DNA from: Isoperla grammatica
Lineage: Eukaryota > Arthropoda > Insecta > Plecoptera > Perlodidae
NCBI GenBank assembly: GCA_945910005.1
Contig: OX246739.1
Location: forward strand, 34,974,108-35,038,107
Length of the DNA stretch: 64,000 nt
Direction: 5' to 3'
The notes under the pieces were generated by a model that made no database searches, was not told the origin of the DNA, and saw nothing but the letters and a program-made list of their open reading frames with translations. Both the position numbers and the translations under genes were made by a program. Below are positions 36,120 to 49,800 of this stretch, piece after piece (position 1 is the first letter of the stretch; each line of letters begins with the position of its first letter).

Positions 36120-37480
36120 TAAGTACCAATTGTAACATTTGATGCAGGTTAAAGGCTGATAGGCACATCGTGTTCCATATCTTGTGTTATGTTTTTTTAA
36201 ACAATTGCTTAGTAGAAGAGAGTCGATAAAGGAGTATCCCGAAGTCGGCGCCGCTGAAATGTCTCTTTCTCTCCCTTGACGCAAATCCTGGCTACGCCAC
36301 TGCAAGGAGATACACGTATCGATAATGCTTCGTCATCTTCAACCAATGTTTGGTATCGAAGAGCACACGGGTTACTATAAGATGCTTGATTTATTGGAGT
36401 CGAATGACAGTATACCATTATTCACCTGCAATGTTGAACGTTGTTACTGATAGACGCAGATAGACTGAGACACGAGTAGTCAATACAAAAAAAACTTTAA
36501 GGGGTGCGGCACGTTTACCACTGCGAACATCTTCACATTTTATGTGTACATTGATAACTGCACAATTATTATTGGTATAATATTACGAAATAGGCCTACG
36601 AATAGAAGAATTATGTTTATCAAGCACTGCAGTATGCCTCATACCAGTGACACTCCATCGTGTGGCAACAATTTGGTCTGTTGGCTCAAGTGAAGAGAGC
36701 TAGAAAATTTTAGGATGGATCGAACCCTACGGGTACCATTTCATATTTATAAAAATGAAATACAATTACCATAGTTTCGTACAACAGCTTTTATTGTACT
36801 TATATTTTCATTTTTACATGTATTTAAACATTTATACATTTATGGACAATATTTACAGCGCTTAAAAATAAATTATTTTAAGCATAATTGTTATTCAAAA
36901 TATTTACATAACACAATGTAAAGTACTTGTTTTTAAGTATGTAACTGTACCGCAGGTATCATAACCATTTACTTGTACAGTCGTACAAGAAATCAATAAT
37001 TTACACAGGAAGATATGATTGTTACGGCCACATATTATATCTTATAATGTGAATACAAATGCAAATAGAAACAGTTGATAAATAGTAAATACTAAACACT
37101 AATATTCACTTCTCGGGCAGCACTGCTACCACTGTAGTACAGGTAACTGTGCTAGTATCTACTTGTGAGTACAGGGGGCAAATAATCGTCGTGGTCACAG
37201 ACAAAAACGAGCCTTCGAATTTTAAATCGAAGTAGATATTCTGTATTTTAATATAAAATAAGTTACTCTCTTTAACACTTAAAAATATCCGTGTCTGTTT
37301 GTTTGCGAATCACCGGAAAACACTTTCCTCTAAAGGAACGCGAGTTTGGCCCAACACTGGCCAATCTATTGAGCGCTGAACATGAACAAATACAATACAA
37401 CGCAACGACAGTATAAAAAAAAACACGCAATCACTTCACGCTGTCCGGAACCAACTCTCTAAATAAACGGGTATTTTGAT
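36120..37480. other. 3' flank of SLC36 copy B
   Basis: No exon is recognised. AATAAA on the minus strand lies at about 36786-36792, more than 1 kb past the stop of copy B, and could end a long 3'UTR. Confidence 0.3.
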
Positions 37481-37745
37481 ATCTTGAGAACGCTTCATGA
37501 TATTGAACAATACATTCATACTCCGGATTTCGTTTTTTCACAGCTAACTAAACAATTAATTAAAAATCGTTTAGTATTGTAATTGTTTGTCAATTAATAA
37601 ATTAATTATAGAAATAACAATCGTAACAATTACAATATTTGAACGTTTTTAAATTAATTGTTTACCTGATACAAAACTAAATCCCGGGTATTAATTAGTT
37701 CTTTCAACATCTTGAAGCGTTCTCCCGACAGAGTGCGTGGTTCAA
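37480..37745. mobile_element. Foldback element in the 3' flank of SLC36 copy B
   Basis: The inverted ends 'ttgagaacgcttcatgatattgaa' and 'ttcaacatcttgaagcgttctc' flank an AT-rich interior that is itself partly inverted. The same ends occur in the element at 47380-47705. It starts less than 80 bp beyond the stop codon at 37821, so it may form part of the 3'UTR. Confidence 0.65.
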
Positions 37746-37820
37746 TATTGCGAGCTACCAACGCTTGTCGCGGGGGTACGCGGGGGTTTACACAGTATTG
37801 GTTGTACGCCTCACACACGT

Positions 37821-40800
37821 CTAGCTGAACGTGTCTATAATGGCTGAAAGGCTGGTGTATGTGCCGACGATGAGCCCAAGCAGAGCGAACACGAAGAGGG
37901 CCGCGTTCTTGGAGCACATGACGTAGAAGCTAAGTGGGTCCTCGTGGGAGTCCCAGAAGGTCGCGGTCTGGATGATGGCCGGGATGGCGATGCCGAGAGC
38001 CGAGAGGCAGAGCGCGCCAAACAGCGAGATGAACAACTCCAGGTTCGGGATGGCCACGGCCAAGAGAACTGGAAATATTTTGTCTCAGTAATGACATACA
38101 CAGACACACATTGAAAACCCCACATTCACAATTGAAAGGTAGCGAAGGGACACTCTCGCAGGACAGCGTAAAATTACCGTATAACACTTTTATTGCACCT
38201 CTCGATGTTAATTTGTGGAGATATTTCCGGGAATTGAAAAAATAATGATTGTTGTATAGCAACTAGCCTCTTGAAGTTCACATTCATTCATTTCCGTGTA
38301 CGGAACACCATTCAACTAGTTTCCAAAAGTACGCCACTTTTGTGGCTTTGTCATTTGCTAAAACTAGATCCTCTATTGTACATTCCTGCTCTAGGTTCGG
38401 GCATACTAGCAGGTGTAAAGCTCTCAATCAATATAACATGAAAAAGGTAAAGATGAGTTTACTTACAAGTGATAAGGACGAGGACAGTTCGGACAACGTA
38501 CTCGAAGAAGAGCTTGCTTCTGTGATTGGTCAGTCTTGGCTCCAGCATTCCGTTCCATGTGATGTCTATGGCGACGTAGCACTGAAGGGCGTGTGTGATG
38601 AAGATGGAGATGGACAGCATTATCTTGACACTCTGGGCCAGGCTGCAACAGGTAGAGGTCATATCATTGCACTCGATTCAACGCATGAGGGGTAGTGGTG
38701 CGATCTACATGAGGAGTCATCAACTTGCAGGAGTTATACCTTCTGATGACATAGGTGTATGATAGGTGAGTGTTGGTAAACTCATGCAAAGAAATCTACA
38801 GGGATTAAACGCATTATCCATCAAATAACCAACCTGGATGCCAATGAACTCAAGCTATCCACCACGATTAGATTTTGTTCTGACAATGGTAATAATTTTG
38901 ATTTTGAAACCTTATAGAGGCTTAGATGCAGATTATCTACTTTACGAATGTATCACTTTGACTGTTGTAAAAATTCTTGCAATCGTCTCTCCAGTTAGCA
39001 AACAGTCACCTAAAGTGGTTCGAAAGCAACCTTGTGGACGCTGTCCTCATAGACGGACATGTCGGAACCAATCAACGTGTGGCTATTAGAAATACCGGCA
39101 TGTGGAATTGGCCAATATCAACTGGAACCTATCCCTGATGTCGGCATCCACAAGATTATTGTAGAACCACTTTAACAAATTGTTGCGAACTCCCATAATT
39201 ATGAAATATTGACGAGACCCAATATATTTGATTTTAGTAAAGTTATGCCTCTGAGCGGGACTAAACATCTAAAGTTGGTCATACCCTTCGCCTGGGGGTA
39301 GGTTGAGAGTGATGCTTCCGGCGGCGTCCTTGCCGTACTTGAGGTAACCGAAGAACCCGATGCACACGTAGAGGCTGATGATTATCAACATGGACCAGTT
39401 GAGAACTCCAAATGGTTTCACAAAGGCTTTCGGTGTCTTCATGTTGTTCTCCAGAGGCAAAACCTATAACAGATAATAATAAGCCATTGCAGTCATTGTA
39501 CAGGCAGTAAGAATTAAGAACTTTAAGTAAAACAAATCACAACTGAAACCAAAAAAGGAAGGTCTAGGTGGCATCTGACTATTGCATCCAACATCGGCCA
39601 TTTACTAAATTTTTTTACTCATATATGATTATGAATAAACGGTTTCCTCAGAATTTACCTACAGGTGGTGCCTATTTTGTAATTCTGTTAATTATTTAAT
39701 GTGTCATGTATTCTTTTTATGTAAGCATAATAATAATTTTCCAAATGCATCATATTCTTGTCCATATAAATGTTGCCTAAAATGTAAAAATATAGACCTA
39801 CCCGATGCGTCTAACACACCAGACAAATCGGAGGTAAAAGGAAGTAAAAGAAAATCATAAATCCCAACCTTCCTCTTAATTCTGCAAAGCCTTCTCTTTT
39901 TATGCTAGTATACACAATTCTTCCACGTATACAACAGTCCTGGAATAGAAGCAGTCTGTCATGCAACTAATAATATTCCAGTCAAGTACTCTTAACCCAA
40001 AGATTTAGATCAGCCAATATCCTTATATACGGCACACCCAATATTAGAGAGAACAGTTTTAGACTAAGTTCATATTATAAACTATAACTAATATTATGTA
40101 GATAGTAATTTTTGTTTGTTAGGTAGAGATTCGTTCAGAATACTATATTTTCAAACGATGTTACCATCAAATCAAGGGTTGAAAAAAGAGGGTGTTTATT
40201 GGCAGACTACTTCCGCGCAGCACTGCTTACATTGAGTTTATTCCTACACTAATAAACTCAGTGCTGTTTATCTCTACAACAGATTCTGTATGAAATGACT
40301 CACCACTCCTATCGACTCCAGTGCAAAGAGCACCATACCGAAGAACAGCGGCATGTTCCTGAGCTCCCCTACCGGCACCTTCCCGTCGAACGAGACACCA
40401 GCCTCGAAGACATAGTAGAAAGTGATCCCGAAGCCGATGAGTTGTAGCACGTTGGCGAACGTTGAGAACGGAGCCAAGAGTTTCAGATTGCGAATCCAGT
40501 TAATGAGGATGAGGGGCAGGAGGAGGATTACCATGTAGATTCGCAGGTCCATGGGTTCCGCATACTGATCCACGACCTACAACAACAACAAGGTGAAGAT
40601 ACATATTATTGCAGTTATGCTTCGAGGATTGAGACCATGATGCATGTTATATAATGAACATGAAGGACAATTACAAAAAAACAAATGCCTTATGCGGGCT
40701 TCGAACCCACATCCATAGGTGGCATATTATGCTTATGACCTATATGTCCCAATTGAATAAGCCATTGAGCTGTAATGCTTATTTCTTGTTGGTTATGCTT

Positions 40801-43800
40801 ATTTCTTGTTCGTAATGCTTATTTCTTATTCCAGATGAGAGGAGATGATTTTAGAATGATTTTAGAATTATTGAATTTGAATTGCACTGTTTTTCATGTC
40901 TTGCAGTTATTTTTAGCTCTTTATGTGCATATTATAGTACATTTGTGTATTATGTTTACGCTTCTATACTTATACTTTTTACCATCAGCAGGTGCCCAAT
41001 TTTTTTACTAAAAGGTTAGAAAATGACAAAGCTGTATGTAGTAACAATTTATCCAAATCGTGTCTTGGATTTCATTTTTTACCTTATAACTTGTTCACTG
41101 TTCTTCCTAATGTGTAGAAGAATCGTAGGAAAAGTGGAGGGTACACTCCTAGAAAATACTCTGTACTTTGATGGGATAAGAATAAACTATATGTGTTATG
41201 TCAAATTATACTAAACGAAATGAACCACACAAGGTGTTAATTTGGTCATAGAGGTGATAGGTGGCTCAGCCTTACCGCCTTGATGTTGCTGGCGACGAAC
41301 ACTACGTAGACGCAACAGGTACCAAGCTGGTAGATGATGAGGAACGTGTTGACTATGTGTCTGAAAGCAGAAACCTCTTATTATGAATCCGTTTCGGTGT
41401 TTGCTCATCACTCGTCACAACCATTCACATGCAAACTCTGCTGGGGCAACTTGACTTGCGAGAAGTGAAGCAATTAGCAATGGCAAGAACACCTTTACTG
41501 CACAGGACGGTAATTTTGTGTTCGACGTCATCGTATGTCCGTCTTATCTTATCTATCTCAAATTTGGCACACTTCCTAAGGATGTACAGTCACAGTAAAG
41601 GCACCGACACGTGTATATTTACAAGAAATGGTCATACCCAAACTAGGAAAAAATAACACAATTGCGTTTATAACGTTTTCCATTTTTGAAATGCCGAAGA
41701 ACTTTATTTTTACGATTTTTCAAAGTGATTTTCTAACTATTCAATCAAATTATATATAATTAGGCCTATATCAAATCTAAATCTTTGCAACCATGCAAAA
41801 TTTCAGGTGTGTCCAATTCTTCCTAAGAGGAGAAATCACAGCCCTAAAGGGCAAAAGCGTCCTGTTAAGGAAGCCTTAACACATTATTTATACAATACGT
41901 TACACCTGTTCTGTGTCAAACTGTGTCCTGATGATCAAAACGGAAATATAGTAGAACAGGTAAAACGTTATATAAGACCTAATTGGACTGTACACTGTTC
42001 CTTGTCACATATAAAAACAAATTTAAAGACGCAATATTTCGAACCCTGATCAGAGCTCTTCAACAGGCGAAAACGCACTCAAAAGTGTGTTTTGAAAAGT
42101 ATGTGTTCAAAGTGTGTTTTCGCCTGTTAGAGAGCTCTGATCAGGGTTCGAAATATTGCGTTTTTGAATTTGTTTTCATATGTGACAAGGAACAGTGTAC
42201 AGTCCAATGACTAGGTCTTATATATTGTGTCCCGATGCATTATCCTGGCAAACACTTCTCTCTCCTCAATACACAATAACATGCAATCGTGTTTCACACG
42301 CCTTTTTTATTCTATACATTTCAGTGATCAATCTCCCATGTCCAAACATTGAGTATGATGCATGTCTGGTCGGTTAGTGGACCAACGATACGGCGGTTCG
42401 TCTACCGAAGTGGGTAGGATATTTATCTTCAGGGCACTCCGGCCTAGTGGGGTTTAGGTTGGCTTACCCCGCAAAGGGAGAGATCGCCCTGAAGAACGCA
42501 GGACCTTCACCGAGCGCCGTTATCGCGGTGTCCTGGTAGTTCAAGCTGGGGACCTTCTTTCTCTTGCACAGCTCGTACTCGGCGTCGATCTGTAACGAAC
42601 ATGTGGTGATCTTTCAATCGTTATTTGAGTTAAAATGACCCGTTTTGGCAGATTCTATGGAAGATAGATATGTCCATTTCGGTTCGTTGCGACTATTTTC
42701 GTCCTGGGCCATATTGTATTCACTTATTGACACCATACAGGCCTAATACACCCACTGACTCGATCAAGAAGCCAATGTTTTATCAATTAGTCACAAAAGG
42801 CGAAAAACCTTCCTGTCTCTCTATTTGCCAAGAAAATTATACCTTATTTTGGAGTATTTTTTATCTAAAAAATGTAGGAGATCATTGACTTATTTTCTCA
42901 TCTGAATGAATTTTTAACCTTTGCTATAATATAGCAAAGTACGTATTTTTTAACTATTCCTAAATCTATCTGAAGAGATTCGTATTGTATTCATAAAATA
43001 CATTCTTGTTTTTGCAGGAACAATTTGTCACATAGAATTATTATAATTTTAAGTTGGCATTTTGCAGGGTATCCAGGTGAAATTTATTTAAGAAATATAG
43101 GGGAGCATATTTTATTTTCTCATTGGAATAAACTTCAAAATAGTATTTTTCATTTGTTTAACGATACCTGAATAAATCTATACTAAAGATATATACTGAA
43201 GCAGGAGTTCATAAAATACATTCTTGTGTTTGCAGAAACAATTGGTCAAATAACACATTACTATTCCACTCAGGCTTAGGCTTGCCACTTACCAGTACGT
43301 GTATGCAGTAGGTACATATGAGACCTATCAGAACAGTGAAGGCAATACCGATAGCCCAGCCAGCGTTGTAGAAGGCAAGGGGCATCGCCAGAATACCGGT
43401 TCCTAAACTTCCTTTCAGTAGGTGGAGCATCGTCTCAGAGTTCCTGGAATACAAAATGATCCTGTTACAGAATACCAAGAAGGATGAAGCAGCACAAGAG
43501 CAACTTATGTACAGAGTATATCTGCTTCGTAATCATTACGACGGTGGTGTGCCTCATAAATATATTCTATATACCTCAATCATCCATTTCAATTTTCATT
43601 GTCTAATTTGTGAAATCTGTGGTTGTGTTTTTTAAAGACAGAAAAATGGCACTATCAAACTCTTAATTAATGTAATCGTATAGAACTTAAAATTGGACTG
43701 CATGTAGGAGCCAAACACAAGTATGAGACAACGCGGTATAGCGAACTAGGTCTTGTAAAATACAGATATAGTAGTACAAGCTCTACTCTAGTACTGGACG

Positions 43801-46800
43801 TTAAATGACACCCAATAATAGCGAGTTAAATAATACCAACTTAATTTTCTTATTCCCCAAATTTTAAGATCCATGCTTTAAACAGGTCCTATGTGATTAT
43901 TTTAGCCCAAATATTGAAAACCTATTGATGCGAATGCACTCTAACATAAATTTTAATAATTTTTGTAGGAATCCCTGTTATAGGGTGTACACCAGTTTTA
44001 ATTGACGTGCCTCTCTTCAGGTGACTAACTGGGTATATTAGGGTGTTTGGATAGTTGGGGATGCAGTATACCGCCTTTAGGGACATATGAAAGATCACAC
44101 AGAATCTGTTGATTTTTGTTGGAGCAGTGTGCGTGTGACGAGCGCATTCCTGAGTTTAGATAAGGATGCGAGGTCAGCATGAGGAAAGCTAGAGTGGGGA
44201 AACTATAGTTAAGGTCGTCGCAAACCACATTGCCTTTTCTTTATATCATCCGTTCAAGAATCGTCACGGATTGAATGTGTATGGGGAAGGCAGCTTATAC
44301 TACTAACCTAAGGCGTTGTGACGGATCACCCGAAGAATTCATATGAACCATTTATCCATTTTGTTTTGACATCATGAATGAAATTAGCAAACAATGACGA
44401 AGTGAGTTATTTTAGATGATTAATGGCTCAAATCAACTAGATCTATTTGTTTATTTTCGTCCTTGAATTCAACTATTAACGTTGAACCTTGGACGAGAAC
44501 TGTCTCCGTGTAAGAATGGCATTAGTATCTTAATTAATAAGAGCTGCCCTGTGATAATGAATGTTGCTGTTTTTTCACACATTTAAGCTACAACTAGTGG
44601 TAGAGATGTGCGTACTGCGTATCCTCCACTTATAGTCTCAGTCTCAGCATCTCTCGTTGGCTCATCTTAGCCACTTACAACGAACTATTTTCAAACTTTG
44701 TGTTTTATTGTAATGTAATTCATCTTGTAGAATGGACACATGAACCGCGACTTTTTGTGGTCCCAGGCAATGCCACCTTAGACCCCATGCGCTGGGAAGT
44801 ATTTTCTAAAGTATTGGTTCTTACAAGACTTCAGATTACATAGTCTCCGGGGATGTCCATAAATTACTCCCTTGATAAGGGTTGTTTCTGTTTCATGTGA
44901 CATTATTTCTACACTACACTACCACGTACAGTACGTACGTACTATTTTAGTACGTGATGTAGAGATACTTGGATTTTATGTAGCAGCTTTAAGCGCCATT
45001 TAATGCTTTTCATTCTGTCATTTTTGTTGTGGGTAAGTTTTTTGTTACATTATGAAAGGGGTTCAGTTTTTGAGACTAATGCATAGTCGTTCCTAATGTG
45101 CTCCTCAACTCGGTCTTGACTCCAACTTGCCCAACCACCAATCACAGAGCAGCATTGCCACGTGGACTCCTCTGTGATTGGTGGTTGGACGCGAGTCTGA
45201 GGAAAGGCTGAGTTGAGGAGCACGCGAAGAACGACTGTGCATTTGACCCTTACAGTATGTGACAAACGGGTGGGAGGGAGGGGTTCTAGTTGTGCGACAG
45301 TAAAAGCAGGAAGAGTGAATTAGTGAAAGAGACTCACGTTGTCGGGTGTTGGACCTCTCGATGCTCGTGGGGTTTGTAGTCGTCCAGAAACTCCTTCTGG
45401 CTCTTCTTCGGCTCATCGGGGCTGAGCACGAACACCCCACTTAGCGGCATCCCGTTCTTGAGATCTGACGTCACAGTAGGGAACCTGAGGAACACCAATA
45501 GAATACATGGTCAGTGACTGAGGTCTTACGTCACAGTAGGAAACCTGAGGAACACCAATAGAATACATGGTCAGTGACTGAGGTCTTACGTCACAGTAGG
45601 GAACCTGAGGAACACCAATAGAATACATGGTCAGTGACTGAGGTCTCACGTCACAGTAGGGAACCTGAGGAACACCAATAGAATACATGGTCAGTGACTG
45701 AGGTCTCACGTCACAGTAGGGAACCTGAGGAACACCAATAGAATACATGGTCAGTGACTGAGGTCTCACGTCACAGTAGGGAACCTGAGGAACACCAATA
45801 GAATACATGGTCAGTGACTGAGGTCTTACGTCACAGTAGGGAACCTGAGGAACACCAATAGAATACATGGTCAGTGACTGAGGTCTCACGTCACAGTAGG
45901 GAACCTGAGGAACACCAATAGAATACATGGTCAGTGACTGAGGTCTCACGTCACAGTAGGGAACCTGAGGAACACCAATAGAATACATGGTCAGTGACTG
46001 AGGTCTTACGTCACAGTAGGGAACCTGAGGAACACCAATAGAATACATGGTCAGTGACTGAGGTCTCACGTCACAGTAGGGAACCTGAGGAACACCAATA
46101 GAATACATGGTCAGTGACTGAGGTCTCACGTCACAGTAGGGAACCTGAGGAACACCAATAGAATACATGGTCAGTGACTGAGGTCTTACGTCACAGTAGG
46201 GAACCTGAGGAACACCAATAGAATACATGGTCAGTGACTGAGGTCTCACGTCACAGTAGGGAACCTGAGGAACACCAATAGAATACATGGTCGGTGACTG
46301 AGGTCTCACGTCACAGTAGGGAACCTGAGGAACACCAATAGAATACATGGTCGGTGACTGAGGTCTCACGTCACAGAAGGGAACCTGAGGAACACCAATA
46401 GAATACATGGTCAGTGACGGAGGTCTGAGTGTAGGTTCAAGATGCGGTCACTTGATCGTGGACTTGTAATATTGGATTGGACGTATATCATTGTTGGAAA
46501 GCGCGTCTGCGATTTTCGAAGTTCCGTTGTTGGAAGACATTTCAGTGAAAAGCATAGAACTCTAAAAAATGAAATCCCACATCCTACTGCCAGGTATAGT
46601 TTAGTGGTATATAGATTTAAAAGCAGAAGTAGGCCCAGTAACGCATACTATTATAAGTCCACGATTTGTTATATTAAACAATGGACATTTATTTTAACAC
46701 AATGGTATAGTGTCGTTTCTTACTAAGAAATTGTGTTTCTTACTCATATTTAATATAAGAAGGTCTTATGTAATAATTTTCTCATACCGGATTTCTGGGA

Positions 46801-49800
46801 GATAATTTTCTCAATGTTAGTTAATTATGTCATTTATACAATTACAACGGAAATTTGGCGGATAAATTGCGTCCTAAAAACCATATACGACACAATTTGA
46901 AGGTAAAACGTATTATAGGCCGTCCACTTTATACATATAAGTATAAGATATCCCACATAGGCTTACATTCCCTTCACAAAAAATCCCACTGTGAATGTGC
47001 ATTTTGTATAGAGCCATACCATCGTATAGGTCTCGCAAAACAACCTCGATAATGCTTTCGTCATCAATCAATGACGTGTTTACGGTCTCGGCCAACCCGA
47101 GCAGGTATCTGAATTAGCCACGGTCGCTGGTTGGCTGCCGCTCACCCACCCGTGACGGATAGCATTACCGAAGATCTTGTGCGGCGAGTATAGATGCTGG
47201 CAAGTGTCGCTACCGGTCGTGAGAAGACAGTACTTACATGTTTCCCTGGCCGTGATGAAGGTCGCCTCGTTCTTCACGGGAACCCGTCAACTCCTGCAAG
47301 CAACAGGTTAATACGTTAGGAACCCGCTACCTGCTACACCCTTGTCAACTCCTGTGTTAAGGGGTATTGAACCCGCCCAAAATTATTTTTTTTATTATAT
47401 CATGAGAACGCTTCCAAATATTGAAAAAGTGATTCTGATCCTGCCTTTGGTTCTGTATCAGCTACACAATGGGTTTAAAAACATTCACAACTTGTTATCG
47501 TTACGATTGTTATTTTATTTATAATTTAATAATTAATAATTACCAAAAAAATAAAATAACGATCGTAAAAATATTTTATTTTTTTAATTTTTTAAACGCA
47601 TTGAGTAGCTGATACAAAACTAAAGACAGGAACAGAATCACTTTTTCAATATTTGGAAGCGTTCTTATGATATAATAAAAAACAATAATTTTGCGCAGTT
47701 TTAAAACCCAGTCCCGTTAATGTTGCTCCAGTATCATGCTTGCAAAGAGCCGATCCCAATAATACCGACTTAATGATCAACTTCTCCTATTTCTACCTTC
47801 CAGTTGAAACCGGTCTAGGGATGATTTACAATCTTGCGTTGATGCCTGGCAATTCATACCACAGTGGGTGGGACCAGTGAGGCTTGTGCCCTCTTATCAG
47901 CGGGTGGCCATTTTTATGAATGTGTGAAAGAACGTCAGGAACGTTGATTTTCGTCGAAACAGCGTGCATGAGAGTGGATGTAGATAAGAGTATGACGTCA
48001 GTATGTGTTACTTTGGAGCTCCGATACTCCCGAACGCTGAAGCGATGTAGGCGAGATAACATTTATTAATTGTTTGACAATTACTGATTCAATTTGTTTA
48101 AATATTGTAATTTTATTAGTTTTAATCTCAATTTGGTTAATCGAGTTTGAATATACAAGTGTATGCCTACATCATCATCTACCTCGTATCGATAAGACAA
48201 TGCACATTCACATTTATCTCAAAAATAAGACGTCACTTATGTAGGTACTTATCTTTTCTATTCAGTTATAAAAATGATTTACACAAAATAACAATTAGTT
48301 ATACAAACATTGTTATACATGAGTGGAGTGGAGTGTAGAGGCAAATGGTGTAGTGTCTCAATTTAGCGCTACGGTAATAGACGAAGAGCGGGTGATATAC
48401 AAAGACGAAAACACAGCACAAGAAAAACATGCCAGCCAGCATTCGAAACAGGAACGCAGTAGCCTGGGTTTACTACCTAATCACTGAAACAGCAAGAGCC
48501 AATTCTATAAAAAAAAAACAATTTCGTAATGGATGTCAATGAAGTTGCATCATTAGAGATTTTCCGATTGTAAAATAACAAAGATATAAAAATCATTATG
48601 TGAAAAGCAATTAAAGTAATGAAATATTGTTGTTCTTTACACTCTGCTGGTACCCATGTTATTGTTTTGTGAGTGACGTCTACACTATAACTACCGCTGT
48701 GACCCATCTCAAGATAATTGTATCTGTCAGTATATTACGCGCCATGGAGTACTTTTCCATTCACGTCAGTCTGTTCGGTAAGTGTTCTTGAGCTACAAGC
48801 CTGTGTACGTCTGACGAAATCTCTGCTACCGCCGGCTGGGGCTTGGCCCCAGACGCCATCTTCGTAAAGAAAGTTCTCCTCGCCTTCCCCTGTCCCTGTA
48901 GAAACACAGACCTGTCCCGTACGACTATCGGATTCGGAAGAAAAGATTATTGATAATTTCATAGTTCTGACGTCGCCTAAAAGACGCATGTTTGTTTTAT
49001 CATCATAATTCAGCAACACTTGGTAAAATGAACACTTAGCAGTGACAATAAAATTGTTATTGTAAAAAATAATTCAATGAAGGTCTCCATGTAAATATAA
49101 ATTAAAGCTGTCAACAGTTCTCCAAAACTAGTAGTTTAAGCTGATTGTGGCTCCCCATTCATGTCTGCACACGCTTATGAGTGTCGTCAAACACGTGACT
49201 GGTTCATTGATAAATGTCCTCACTTCTAACTGTGCTCTCGCCTAGAACGCTAGGGGTAGCTTCACAGTGTATTTGTTTACTACGAGGTCATCGCCCAAGT
49301 GACCTAATAATAACTGTGACCTTGGCTCCGACTCATTGTTGCGTAACTTCATATACGGAACAATATTGTGTAGAGGTCGCCTATTGTTTGTCACCGCCGC
49401 CAGAGTGCAGTGACTGAATGTTAATTGGCGGGAAGAATCCGTGATGCTCAAACCACACAAAGCTAAGGACACCGTCGCGTACAGGAAATGGCTACGTGAT
49501 TCTCCTGATAAGATTTCAGAAGGCGCTTCCCTGTCTTGCACATATTATTTATGAGGACTCAATATAGCCAATTTTACGCGCATGGTTTAGTGGGCGCTGA
49601 CGTCTTGGGCGTCCGCCATTACGACCAGTCTTCTCGACGGGTAAATCTGCGATAGAGCCTCGGATTGAACCGACGCTCAAGAAAACTGCCTCAATGTAAC
49701 CCGGAAAAATGATTAAAATTACGAATTATATTCGAGATAGGCTGTGTATCAACAATGGTTGCAATGGTGGCCGGAAGTTCAAAAGATGGTGAAAAAAAAA

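Noticed and set aside
45413..46408. 331-codon open frame with a 20-residue repeat (MYSIGVPQVPYCDVRPQSLT)
   Set aside because: It is a by-product of a 60-bp tandem repeat, whose length is a multiple of three and so stays open. It uses a different frame from the SLC36 exon it overlaps, and it covers intron sequence.
45485..46431. CRISPR-like array
   Set aside because: The units are contiguous 60-bp repeats with no unique spacers, in a eukaryotic intron.
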